64,000 nucleotides of DNA from Cardiocondyla obscurior (Eukaryota > Arthropoda > Insecta > Hymenoptera > Formicidae): contig NC_091887.1 of NCBI RefSeq assembly GCF_019399895.1, positions 868,001 through 932,000 of the forward strand, given 5' to 3'. Shown here in pieces: positions 35,801 through 48,505 of the stretch. Each line of letters begins with the position of its first letter. Position 1 is the first letter of the stretch. Below the pieces are notes generated by a model, which saw only the letters and a program-made list of their open reading frames with translations, was not told where the DNA came from and did no database searches. A program made the position numbers and the translations under genes.

Positions 35801-37823
35801 TAATATTAATACTTACCGTGCCGACGTATATCTTCCTTTTGTTAAGAGAATCCCTTCAGGTCGAAAAGTAACACGGGATAATCATTAACACGTGCGATTA
35901 TTAATCGCAGAAAGTAATCCAGTTTGTTTCATCGAATGCACGGCCAGTCAGCCGGAAATGTCACTTTTCAGCGCACGTGCAGGCAATAAACCGTGAAAAG
36001 CTTCGTCAGAATTGACCACGTCCCTTTGATGACATTTTTCAAATAAATTACTCCCAACATTTCTCCGTTTGCACTATCGAAAAGGGATGGAACGGCCTGC
36101 ATGTGCACGTGCGTGTGACTCATCAAATATTCGATATATTGCTCTAGTGCCAATAAAAACAGTTGAACCTATACTATTTCCCTTTTTTTGTTGCCAGTTT
36201 AAATAAAAATATATATATATTCAAACCAATTTTATACCGTAATAATCTACATTTGCTGGCATTACAATCGTAATTGTTTAGATAGTTTCTTCAAAGATGA
36301 CTCGAATTTTCGTAGAATTTTAAACAGATTTTTACAAAAAAAAAAAAAAATAGATTGTCAAATATTTCATTGACCGATCAATTCGACCGCAGTAAAAATA
36401 TTCGCAATAAATTTTACTCTTTATTTATTTGCGAATTTAAATAAAAATACATTTGTAAATGTATAACAACCTGCCAATCACGCGTATGCATATGAGGGGG
36501 AAAATGCAGGAAAAAGTCGATTCCGATTTTTATGGATTTGTACATGAATCAAACTGGGTTTTACATCATGTTAATTCCCCGGTAGACTTATTACGCTTCA
36601 TTATTATGATTTCTTTTTCACGTCTCGGGAGATTATAATGGCGTCGTTTGAGCGCACAGCCGGTTTAATTACTTTTCCGAATCGCGAGAGAAAACGCGGT
36701 CCTCCACTGTGCGCGCCGAGTGAAAAATGCCAGAATACGATTGTGAACTTCTTTCTTGCGTAATGAGATTTTTCAATTTCTTTTTACCTCACCGACAAAC
36801 GTTCTTCTTTACCCGTTTTTTTTTTTTTTCTCCCTCGATATTGGAAAGAAATCAAACTGTACGACAGTTATGTAATCGGACGTACCTAATCATAAAATTA
36901 ATCGATATTTCGTTTCCTAATTAAATTATTTATAGATCAAATTCTTTAAAAAGAGAAGACGTAATTTGCAGGAAAAAAGACATAATTGTGTTTCCCAGAA
37001 CACGTGCACCGTAAAACACAATGATCATATTACCTATTTTTAAATCAAAAATTTAATCAAGAAGTAGTTAAGTCACGTGATCTCTGAGCGAGATATCTTT
37101 TATCAAGGATCGCCTAGCGGGGCTTCGCCAGAAAGATGGATTGTATTAGGATGATCTTCCTTTTCTTCCCCGCTGATCTTTACTCTACTTTCACCTCCGG
37201 CTCTTCCATCTCACTCCACTCCAGTTGTTGTTGCTCGTAACCCTTTTAGGCTGCTTAGCGTGAGATTATCGATGTTCCGACGGCCTTTTAATTGACTTGC
37301 TAAAAAGTATAAAATTTAAAAAATAAAAAGAAATTGATTATTTAATGCGTTACGTAGTTTAATTTAAAAGTATTCGCTGGAGGGACAAGAAAATCAAATA
37401 AACGGTATTAATAAAATTATTATAAGTATTAAGCGGTATTATTTGAAATAAAGTATTGATGTACGTCGAGCCGACTTGTATGCCCGTTTAAAACACCCCC
37501 ATCCCCGAGACAAAACTTGAACCGGGCTTGGGAAAACTTTCCATACGTTTCTTGACAACCGCAGACTCTTAACTAACTGCTAATTTCAAACCAAGTCGAA
37601 GACAAGCACGACCATTCTCGTATTTAGGGTACTTCTGTCGAGAGAGATCTGGCGTTCGTTGACAGGTGCACAGCTCAGACTTCCTAAATTTACTCGAGCA
37701 CTTAGCACTCGTTATTCTTGCAAACGATTTTTTTTTTCTTTTCCTTTTCTCCATTGTTACATGTCACTTCATTGTAAATATTTCGAAACCCTTCTCGTTC
37801 TTAATAAGAAAATGTTCTTTTTA
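32809..37823. other. No supported gene; T24 run and a short hairpin
   Basis: The stretch holds an uninterrupted T run at 33185-33208 and a perfect 7 bp stem GGGAACA-CCC-TGTTCCC at 34035-34051. Long frames at 34510-35040 (+), 34720-35055 (-) and 35272-35622 (-) have no domain. Two of them overlap on opposite strands, and the first lacks an early ATG. The region 36300-37560 is AT-rich with no feature of note. Confidence 0.45.
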
Positions 37824-37961
37824 ACTTTATTTAGTGATTTATTTTAGCTTAGTTTCGTCACTATTTTTATTTTTTAAGGGCGTTAGATTTGCACTTTATT
37901 TAGTAATTTATTTTAGCTTAGTTTCGTCTCTATTTTTATTTTTTAAGGGCGTTAGATTTGC
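37824..37961 (+). repeat. 69 bp tandem duplication
   Basis: Two adjacent copies begin at 37824 and 37893 with ACTTTATTTAGTRATTTATTTT (R = A or G) and end with GGGCGTTAGATTTGC. They differ at only two positions that I see. The unit makes an open frame that is simply repeated. This looks like a recent local duplication. Confidence 0.9.
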
Positions 37962-39186
37962 AGAAGCTACTAAACTTAGATTTTGCCTTTTCGATTGGTG
38001 TACAAAAATTATTTAATGTCGAAAAAGTGGTTCGTTATTCATTGTACTGTTACTTGATTCTTCTCAATTCTTAAATTTCGTATACAAAAATTAATTGATC
38101 GCGTTACGAACTGAATTTTCTAGTGCAATTCGTTGTCAACGCTGGCGAACAGATTAGTAAGTAAATTGTAGCTCGACGAAACCGCCATATTTACAATCGC
38201 CAAGTTCCATTAGCGCGAATCGTCCATCGATGTAAAGTTAATCGCGTATGTTTAGGATGCAAATGAAAAATTGGAATAGAAACGACTGTAATGCCTGTGT
38301 GTGTTTTGCGTGATTGCGATTTAACCGTGTTACTGTTTTTCGACAAATGCGTCAGACCGAAGTTGACCAACGACGCGATAGATCCCACTTTCGAAGTTAA
38401 AAGCGTATTACTGCAAAGTCCAATAACGTAATCCATTACTATTGTTATTTTAGCAATGTGGTCAGAATGATAGTTCGATCCGTTATTAAAAAAAAAAAGT
38501 GAACGAATCGATTATTCCGCATATAAATAATTGCCACCGAAACAGTTACCTGATAGCAAAATTGTGTTTCTTTCGAAGAAATAAAGTTAATACGCGAAGC
38601 AAAGAGCAAGGAATGAATTTCGAGCTATCGAAAGCGCGTACTTAAACCTTTATAAGACTTTTACGACCGCTAAGTCGAATATAGGTAACCTGGGGAGTAG
38701 TGAAAATCCATGTCAGTTGGGTCAGAGTGTCATAAAGTTCGCAGATCATGGTAGTCTCTTTTTACAACGAGCTATGTGCAATTCAAGCTTGATTCATATA
38801 AATCAAAACACACTAAAATTAAGATTCGGTATTTAAAAATGTATTTTTTATCACCCATTTATTTAAATACGTCGCTCTGAAAAATCGCTATTACAGCACA
38901 TTTACAAATTGTTTTGCAAACGCTGTCACTTGAAGCTGTAAGTTGAAAAACACGAAAGATTATCTTCCCCTCAATTAATATTGATATATGATTAAAAGAT
39001 TTTAATTCAATTACTCACGCATAAAAAGATATAATAATATTTATATTGCATGAAACGGGTATTAAAATATTTTGCTGCAAAATTAATATATTTTTTTTAT
39101 TACTAGATTACATTAATTCATTCGTAATGTAGTAAAATATAACAAATATAATGCTAAATAAGAACATTTTTTAAGTATTTTATAAG
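37962..39186. other. No gene seen
   Basis: AT-rich sequence with some CpG. An 81-codon minus frame at 38191-38436 has no domain. Lies downstream of the zinc finger gene on its transcribed strand. Confidence 0.5.
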
Positions 39187-39432
39187 TAACCCGGCAAATG
39201 TAGAGCCATTTTGACCCATATTAAAGTTTATTTCTAGCATCGTGCAAAAGATAATTTTAAATTTTAATTACCGTAAACGTATGTATTTACATAATTTATA
39301 CTATTAAACATTTTTTACATTTTTTACATTTCACACTGTACTCATTATTGATTTCTATATCATTTGTAATGTTTAAATAATAAATAACATATAAAACTAT
39401 CGGATAAAAATGGCCCAGCATTTGCCGAGCGA
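39187..39432. mobile_element. MITE of about 245 bp with CGGCAAATG/GCCATTTT ends
   Basis: The left end (39191-39217) reads CCGGCAAATGTAGAGCCATT and continues TTGACCC. The right end (39402-39432), inverted, reads CTCGGCAAATGCTGGGCCAT and continues TTTTATCC. About 24 of 28 bases agree, the interior is AT-rich and non-coding, and there is no transposase frame. It lies about 650 bases past the zinc finger stop codon on the transcribed side, so it may be inside that gene's 3' UTR. The ends do not match the GGGTG-type elements, so this is a separate family. Confidence 0.75.
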
Positions 39433-40086
39433 GAATTAAGAAATAACATTAAATTTTTTTCAACTATAATCAAATTAATTTTAATATAAAATATATTTTA
39501 TTGTAATGAAATGTTACTTTACAATTTAAAATAATCATAACGTTTAATCATAAGTTCATAACATTTTGTAAAAATTAATAGTATATTTGCTTATAAAGCC
39601 CTAGTTTAAAATTATTAATATAAAATCATAATCCTCTTACAAAAAAAAAAAAAATTATATTTTAATTACTTTTATGAATTATTTTTTATTAACAAATGCT
39701 GTTTAATAATGATAAAAGTAGTAAATTTATCTTTCTCTTATCATGTCAAAATTTTTACCTATTTGATCAAATAATATAATGATACGTATAATATATATTT
39801 TATATATATATTATACATTTCGTAAAGTAACATTATGGTAGATAATTAATCAATATTCAACATCAATTAGAAATACTAATAAGATAATCCTGCATTATAT
39901 GTTCTTTTTCTATTATTCAATTATATTTCCGCAACTAATTATCAAAATTAAAACAGCATTTGTATAATTTATTATTATATGACTATCTTATATTAATATG
40001 TACGTCATTAACTATAAATACAATATTATTGAAGTTTGAACTTTCATAATAAACCTGTTATTAAAATGATTTGAAATTCATTAAGT
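39433..40086 (-). other. Probable 3' UTR or flank of the zinc finger gene
   Basis: Very AT-rich DNA immediately 3' of the zinc finger stop codon. Several minus-strand AATAAA hexamers (TTTATT on the + strand, for example in the TTTTTTATTAAC stretch near 39680) could serve for polyadenylation; none can be preferred. Confidence 0.4.
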
Positions 40087-43000
40087 TTATAGTAAATTTG
40101 ATGCGCAATCCGTAGATAAGTTCTCTATGATTTTTGCAAAAGATTTAACTCTCAGTTTGCCAATTTTATTATTCGGTGTATTCTGATCAGACGTAGGTGT
40201 CACTTTAGCTGCTTCTTTATCAGTAGTTTTGAGATTGTTATCGCGATTATTATCGTCATCATCATCATCCACAGTAATTACTTCAGGAATATTATTTGTT
40301 TTATTACTGCTCGTCGTTAATGCGATCTTATTTATGTCTTTCTCAATTTTTATCGAATGATTATTCTTGTTTGCCGTTTGTTCTAAATTTGGAATATACA
40401 TGCAATATGTATGAATTTGTCTCAAATGCGTCTTATACCTCATCTCGTTGGTAAAGTTACATGGACACAATAGACATTGTATTACAGGCTTATTTTGACT
40501 TAAGAAAGCCCACGAGGAAGTCAGTTCATTCTGTACATCACGTTGATAAATGGAACTCGCGTGGACGTATTTGAGATGAGCGTGAAAGTACAGCAAAGAC
40601 GGATATTCTAGTGGACATAACGGACACTTAAAGTAACTATTTATCGATTCAGGCTCGTTATTCGTAATATTAATGCTCTTGTAACTTTGCGGCTGATTAA
40701 ATACCGCTGAGAATTCACTCAATGATGAAATTGTAATAGGCTTAGGTTTGATGTTTTTCAGTGATTTTTCAGGTGCATTATTTTTTTGTAAATAATTAGC
40801 GGGTCCAGGTAAAATAACTGGAGTGTTGTCTTTAGATTGAACATTTGACGTGATAGTTTTAGGCGTAGTTGGTTCGGCAGATGAAAGAATTGAAGTATTC
40901 ACCTTCGATGTCACGTCTGATGCAGCAGAAACTATCGGAATATCTTCAGATTTTTTAGTTTCCGTCGAATTACCGCCAGGTATTGATAATGTTAATGTTG
41001 TTATTAATTCCGATAGTAATGACGAAAATGATATTGGTTCTGATCCCGATAATGTTAATGATGCTTTACCATTTTCAACGACTTGTTTCGTAACATTATT
41101 AGTGGTGGTAGTCTTTGAATCATTTCGGTTAGTTATCATGAGCTCCATATCCTCCATGTGAGCATAAACGATGTGCGTTTGAATACTATTAGTAGTAAGA
41201 AATTTCATATTACAGAACACGCAACTGTAGTTATTTGATTCGAATGAGTCATTCTCAGGCTCATGTGGACCGTTTGTCGTCTTATTTGTCGAAGGTGTTG
41301 TTTGATTACTATCTTTCTTCCAATTATCTACAGTATTGGAGTTATCTGGATGAAAATGTCTCTCGTGGCATTTCAATGAAATAACAGTTTTAAATATTTC
41401 GCGACAAATGTAACACGTATATTTGTTACTTGCAGGTCGATTCGTATGAACTATATGCTCATGATAATTAAGTAAACTAAGTGTTTTACATCGTTTGCCA
41501 CACTTGTTACATTTGAAATCGCCGTCGTTGGAATAAAAATCTTTGTGGTTTATCAACTCATTCTCGTCTTTACATTTCAATTGACAAATTTCGCAAGTGT
41601 ACTGATTAGATGGTTGTTCTTCTTGTATTTGTTGGCTCGTTAAATATTTTCTAGTCTCCTTGATGACAGATGTATGACCAGAATCATTTTTTTCAATCTC
41701 TTTTGCAGTCTTAGCTGAATTTGCTTCATTCGAATGAACGTGCATATTATGCGAGTGAAAATGCATCTCGTGGTTAAATCCCTCGTTGCATATTTTGCAG
41801 ATATAACTATATAATTTGCGTTTATCTTCTGAATAATGCTCGAGTTTGTTATGATGATGAAACATGTACAATCCTTGAAAATTTTTCATGCAAAGCGTAC
41901 AGGTGAACGTATGGTTATTATAATAGTACATTCGATGTTCTACGAAACGATCATGAGTCTCGAATACTAAATTGCAAATCTTACATATCGTTGTATGAAC
42001 AACTGATGAAGGGTCGGGTGTCTCTTGATTCACGCTTAAAGTGCGTGTGAACGTGTTAAGTAATTGCTCTCTGTGCAAATGTAATATATGAGGCCGAAGA
42101 TCGTACTTTTTCGTAAAACCTTGATTGCAAAATATGCAATGAATGCTATAAGTCTTCGAAAACTGTGGCACGTGTGCTGCAGTAATATGTGTTTGTAGAA
42201 AACGTTTCGAACTGAATCCAGTGCCACATATTGGACAGACGTCGCTAGTAAAACCAAAAGCGCGTATATGTATCGTCAAATTTTTAGGAGTGTGAAATTG
42301 CTTTCCACATACGTTGCAGGGATAGACTTTTACTGCAGGGTTATCTGATTGCTTATTCGTAATAACCGTAGTATTTTCATTACGAATTGTAGAGCCACTG
42401 TTTTTCGAAAGATTTTTAGAATTTTGTGGCTTATTGATACTGTTAGATCGCTCTCTTACTGTATCACCACTAGCAACAAGGCAGGTCCGATTAATATCTG
42501 ATTCTTTTTCACCTGAAAACGATTTATGTATATTTAATTCTTCTTTTACGCAATCGCTATTTATTAAAGACTTACCCGAATCTGGATTAATCCCTTCGTT
42601 ACGTGTAACTGTACTTTCGTTGACGACCTCTTCGTGTTCTACTTTAAAATTAATCATTAAAGATTCACTCGCTTCTGTCTGTTTCAATGACTCTGTAGAA
42701 TTTTCCTGATTCCTTTCCATTTCTTTTTGTATTACGTGATAACGTCGATGTTCCTCTAAAAGTAATTGAGATGAAAACGTTTGGTTGCAAGAAAGACATC
42801 TGTAAAGTGTTCTGGCCGAGCTGCATTTTAATTCAATGTCTGTTGGATATTCAGAGTTCTGTTTCTTAATGTATTTTAGACAGTGAATAGTTAAATGTTG
42901 CTTTAACGCTTCATAATTAGGCATTAATTTGTAACAAACGCAACATTTATTTTGTTCAACCAGATGTTCGGTTAAGAAATGTTGTAGTAAATTTTGCTTT

Positions 43001-46000
43001 AACGTATACCGTGCATTGCATATGCTCGACATGTATGCTATATGTACAGATTTAATGTGCACGCGTCTATCCTCTCTTGAGGAAAAACTCGCATCACAAA
43101 TTTTACAAAAAATGTTTTTGTGTTCCTCGGTATTCAATGTTGATTCTGTTTTCGTATTTTCAATTGGTACTGTTAAACGTTCTAGATAAATTTCAAAATC
43201 CTTGAGTTTTACTGCGTTACATTCTTCATTTTCCGGAAGCGAGGTAGAGTTAATTTGAGCGATAACGGAAGTATTTTTCGCGGCGTCGATTGTGGAATTC
43301 TGATACGAATTTTCTGATTTCTCATCGCATCTTACTAAAGGAATTGTACACTTCTTGCACTTGAAGCGAGATTTCATAATTTCCCAGTCTACTTTAGGAT
43401 TTACGCAGATTACATCGACATTCTTTTCGCTGGATTTAGTATTAACGACGAAATTTTTACTTTTGTTCCTTCTTCTTCTAAAATGTGAAGTTATGTCTAT
43501 GGAAAAAACTGTATTTGAAGAACGTAAACTATACGGTATCTCATGATTACATGAAACATTGTCATGTGTCCGATTTTCTTTATCTGCGACGTTCGTATCG
43601 GAAAGATTATCTAGAAAAGACTGCATCATTTCAAAATCTGCATGTAATCGTACAAATGGCTTTTTAGATGAAGACGACTCATCTTTCACATCTGTTTGTT
43701 CCGGAATAGAATGTGTCATTTGTTTCGGTAAGTTATCTAATTTTATAGGTGAAGACTCAATTTGATCAGTGTGTTGTTCTATCATTCTTAGACTTGAATT
43801 TTTTTCTATCTGTTTATTTGTATTATTATTCGTAGGACTATTCAATTTACTTAGATCGACATTAATATCGCACTTTTTGTACAATTCAATATATTCCGTT
43901 AATGTTGTCTGCCGTAATTTTTTAATCGGATGCATTTCATTATTGAGTGATTTTTTGTGATTTAATTTTTCAGTGTCCATTACATTATCGTCCGAAGATT
44001 TATTAATGCTATTTTTAAAAAAACCACTTATCTTCTTTGATTGAAGATTATGTTCCCCGAGATTACTTGAACGTGACTCTTTATCTATATTAATTTTCGA
44101 AGCAATATTTTTAGGAGATTTATCTACTTTTTCTGATTTTAAAGTCTGATGTTTAGTTGTGGTATTCAAACATATTAAATCATAGTGTGCATGATACAAG
44201 TGAGACTGTAACTTACATTTAGTATTTGAACTATACATACAAAAATTGCATTTGTATCTAAATTTTGTTAGGCGTTTGATGTGTACACGACTCAAATGAG
44301 AACTTAAAGTGGAATATGTCCTAAATCGTTTCTTACAAAATGTACAAACTGTCTTGGATAGCCGTAGACTATGAATTTGGTAACATCTAAAAGAAGAAAA
44401 TATTCTAAAGCATATCTTACATTCCACATATTTATGTTTTTTTATAATTTTGAACTGGTTTTGTTCTGCACATTCTGATATAGTATTTCGTCGCTTTCTT
44501 TTTCTACTTTTTCTAACTTCTTCCATTACAGTGCGTAATGTATTATCAGTTTTTATAGGACAGACTTCATTGTGACATTTTTGTTCTTCACGTTTTGCTA
44601 AAGTATTGTGTATTCCTTTTTCTAATTTCGCGCTTTTACTCTCTACGTTAACAATCATCTTGTTTATACGATTTATATATAATTCTGAATCGTCACTTAA
44701 ATTCCGATTATTGGTATTAATTTTAGTTAATGATAATTTGTCGGAACAGTGATAATTATGATTAATTAAACTACGGCAATTACTATTAATTGCACAGTCT
44801 TCGCTTGTAGCTGATGTTGTATTGATAAGCTCTTCCTTAATCTTCTGCTCACTTTGAATATCTATAGTAATCTGAAAAATATTTTTAAGTAAAAAAAGAA
44901 TTAAACAAAATCTAGTTTTACTTTTTTCAAACTATTAATATGTAATTTACGAATTAAAAAACAAGACAGTGTTTTCCTATACTGCACTAGACTTCTAATT
45001 CAATCTAACTTTCTAAATACAAAAGATAATCCTACTACTTCTCATGTACTTTAACTTTAAGGTGAATAAGAGTGAAGGACCCAATTTTTTACCATAAAAT
45101 GTTATTGCTTGAAACTAAAAATATTTTATAGTATACATAACGTAAATTATAGACTGCCAGTAAGTTACAGATAGTAACTTAGCTACTAAAATAAAAAACT
45201 AATTCATGCGTTTTAGTTCATCCTGTTTAATTAATTTAGATTTAGATTAGATCTGGTTAATTTATTTTTAAGTTAATTTCAGTATAAGATTAAATTAGGT
45301 TACTTTTAGAATTATGTGCGAATAGCTCAAAACATAAATGTATGATTTTTATTTTCGTAAAGTTAATTTCGTAATATATCTAATGAACCTTAGAAATCAA
45401 CTCATGAAAATACAAACGGGTTTAAAACTAGGCAACCGTAGTTACGAGAAACATATATAGAGGCTACTAGTTGAAAGGGAACGCTGCAATGATAAAAGAG
45501 AAATCTACACTCTTAAGTTACCTTACGCTTTCTACTGATACCAACTGACATGTATTACATTATATAAGAGAACAATAACCAATTTTAATATGAAAAAAAT
45601 TAACATAATAACAATGAAAAATATATTAAGTGAGTAAATAATTTAATCAATAAATTTATACAATAATCACACTAGCAGAAATTAATAATATCTAACACAC
45701 TGTTGTTGCACTACTTTATAGGTTATAAAATTCAATTATCAGTATTAAATACTTTGATCAATATTAAATACTTGATTGATATATTTATTAAAATTATAAC
45801 ATTGTTAAAATTTTTTTAAATAACTCGTACAATTTACCTCACTATTATACACGTGTGTCAGATATATGGTTATGCTTCACAATATATTACAGATTCTAAA
45901 ACTGAGTCATCAAAGTTCTTTTAACATATAGAAAAATAACTAGTTTAAATAGATATCCAAAAAACAGAAGATTATACATAACCTGGTTGTTTCAACTTCC

Positions 46001-46218
46001 TGACAAATTCACTTGTCAGATAAACATATGTCTAGATTTGTATTTGCTTAAAAAGAAAATTACAGATAGATATATGATTACCCGATTGATAAATTTACCA
46101 GAAAGCTGAAACCATCCGTTTTATGTAGTTAAATTGTATAATTACAAAAGGTACTCACTAATGAATTTGTATGTAAAATAGCATTAACACCTCTTTCATA
46201 TGGTTGGACTCTGGCCAT
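40087..46218 (-). CDS. Large multi-cluster C2H2 zinc finger protein
   Basis: Likely a nuclear DNA-binding protein. There are two coding exons: 46218-46159 (20 codons, MARVQPYERGVNAILHTNSL, donor GTGAGT) and 44871-40087 (acceptor TATTTTTCAG). They join in phase 0 to about 1614 residues. The large exon is open for 71 codons before the ATG at 44658, which supports the upstream start over that internal one. A basic RKSRKRKRR stretch at about 140-148 may be a nuclear signal. C2H2 fingers occur in clusters at about 169-249, 603-731, 870-1194, 1235-1260 and 1430-1510. There are about eighteen to twenty in all, several with irregular or missing ligands, separated by long Ser/Asn/Thr-rich linkers. An acidic D-rich run lies near 1557. 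No KRAB, BTB, ZAD or SET domain is seen. The protein has no tandem linker-joined array of the TGEKP type. Target and orthologue are unknown to me. Confidence 0.93.
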
Positions 46219-46248
46219 ACCAAAATATTTCAACAATATTTATCTTTT
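46159..46248 (-). other. First coding exon of the zinc finger gene with short 5' leader
   Basis: On the minus strand this exon lies between an ATGTTACAG acceptor and a GTGAGT donor. It holds 30 untranslated bases, then ATG in the context GGTATGG and 20 codons. The acceptor at its 5' side implies at least one upstream non-coding exon. Confidence 0.65.
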
Positions 46249-46640
46249 CTGTAACATATTAAATCATGAACTTTATATTATTTTTATATCATTTTAGAAC
46301 AAAATTTTCATACACTTACACAACAAAATAATTAAATTCTGAATGAGTTATTTATGTACGTATTATATTGGCATTACATAGACTTTGAAAGTAATTAATA
46401 ATTGCATTTAATATAACCAAGTATAGATCAGAATTAAAATCAATACATTTATATTATTTAAAATTAAAAGAACGATATAAATATATTAATACGTTAAAGG
46501 CTATACGATTCTTAAAATCTGTACTTGAATAAACGAGTTTTTCATTAAAATGAGCATGTGTGAGACGTGCAAATGTTATCAATAGTATAGTATAGAAAAA
46601 GTAGTAGTCACACTAGAATAACTATGATAGAGCCCCATAC

Positions 46641-46990
46641 CTGAAAGTGAACGTATTGAACGCATTGAACAAAGGTGATTACGTTATTTAACACTTATGA
46701 CGTTTTATCACCACTAATTACACATATTTCCGATTACGTGCGTCAGTCGTAACGTCACAATGTTTTATTTCTCTCGGAAAGCGAACTTCACCACTGCACA
46801 CATCGCGAGCTTATTAGTCAGTAGTAGATCATTATCGGATATTACCCGCGTCAATCTAATTACCTTCGGCAAGACGCCAAGCTAGAACTGGCCAGAACTG
46901 TTACACAAAATGGTGGGAACTCGCTTGACACGGTTATCTTGGTCCCATGAACGTAGTACACTCGGTCGGTATATCGCACATTCGAGAGCA
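46641..46990 (-). promoter_or_regulatory. Probable 5' UTR exon and promoter region of the zinc finger gene
   Basis: On the minus strand TTCACTTTCAG is followed by GTATGG at 46640, a usable donor for splicing to the acceptor at 46249. Upstream to about 46990 the base composition becomes more balanced and CpG-rich than the surrounding AT-rich DNA, as in many insect promoters. The transcription start is not fixed. A + strand 35-codon frame starting ATGGTGGG near 46910 is not called. Confidence 0.35.
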
Positions 46991-47178
46991 ATCGACTGCA
47001 CAGTCAGTATTCAATCAATTATACTTTTTTTCAAGTAACTTATTAAAATATACAAGAGTACTTTTGTACGTACTACAATATAATATGCGAGATAATAATT
47101 AGTACAATTAAACTAAATGAGAGCGTACTCGGATTATAACAAGGTTTATTATACTAAGGCCCAATTTAATCAAGATAT

Positions 47179-47234
47179 CCAATAGATGAAGAGTTTCATG
47201 AGAAATAAGCTCTTCTATTGGGCATTTTTTTTTT
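47179..47234 (+). other. Hairpin followed by a T run
   Basis: CCAATAGATGAAGAG and CTCTTCTATTGG pair around a loop of about 16 bases and are followed at once by GGCA and a run of thirteen T. The shape resembles a transcription end signal or a small hairpin RNA, but no promoter or gene is seen upstream. It is probably chance. Confidence 0.4.
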
Positions 47235-48408
47235 TTTATTTAACTTTCAACTAAGTTTATCAGAACTCAGTCGAGCAAAGTTCAAGTATTTTATTTAAAT
47301 AATGCTCAATATTCAACAGGAACAAAAGCAGAGACGTGGTACTTTAAAAAAATATAACAGTGCATTCGGTTTTCCATGTTACCCCTCCACACTGTAATTC
47401 TTCTTCCTCCCAGTCCGCAGATTCGATCTGCTTCTGCGCGACTAGTACAGATACGAATAATATACATACATGTGCCGTGCAGCGCAGTCACGCACAAGCG
47501 TATACTCACACAACTTTTTATCATTGTCTCCCTAGAAACTACGGTTTGGTTGTGGAAGGTTATATTCTTTATTGCTGAGCTTTGGTTAGTGTTTTATCAT
47601 TCGGTCTGGTGGGGAATGCTGAAACTCGAGCGGCTTGACCGATTTTTTCGATGCGCTCTTATTTACTCGGTAGTAATAATTATTATATCGATTATAATTG
47701 CATTTTTCATATAATGGTATAAAACTATTTTATTAATTTCAATGAGTTCTACTTCCATCTAAAAAAAAAAAAAAAAAAAATACGACTGACACACTTTTTA
47801 TATCGAAAACCATATACTGAATTTTTTAACAGCGATATCTAAGAAATAAAAAAAAAATAGGCGTAGTTTTCATTTATAAAACATTATTAATTAATTTTTT
47901 TATTGTATATAATATAATTAAAATTTTTTTATTAATGTTATAGTTAAATGATACAATTTCTAATGAAAATTATACGTATCAGCATGTATTAAAGTTTTAT
48001 AAATGCATTCCGGTACAACGGCACGAAATTATTAAAGATAAGAGCATTAGTATCTATTCACCATTCGCATAAATTGTGGAACTAACAAGTATAGTTCTCC
48101 ACGAGTAGTACGTACATACGTACAAGCTGAAAGCAGTGTAGAACACTTTCCAAATATTCTCTGAAATAATATAATTCAGGCAGCGACAGATATCGAGGAT
48201 AGGAACTAATAGAAACTATATAGACAATTAATTGGAACGTAGAAATCATTAAAATTAATCAAGGAGCAAAAGAATAATTTTAATAATTTTATGGGAAATT
48301 TGTAAAATATACAAACACACTGTTACGTGAAAGTGCTTTATTCCTTTCAAAGATCGTTCATCGCAGACAATGGCGTCAGGAATGCCACTCTCATTTATCG
48401 CGTAATAT

Positions 48409-48505
48409 GTGTGCACGCATGCACGAACTCGCGTGCGCGCTACCGCACGCGCACGCGCGTGTGCACGCATATGCGTATATATATTTATATACACATATAC
48501 ATACC
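48409..48505. repeat. Alternating purine-pyrimidine (CA/CG/TA) microsatellite
   Basis: Nearly uninterrupted alternation of purines and pyrimidines, moving from GTGCACGCATGCACG through CGCGTGCGCGC and CACGCGCACGCGCGTG to ATATGCGTATATATA. GTGCACGCAT occurs twice, 50 bases apart. This composition favours Z-DNA and cruciform formation. Confidence 0.8.
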
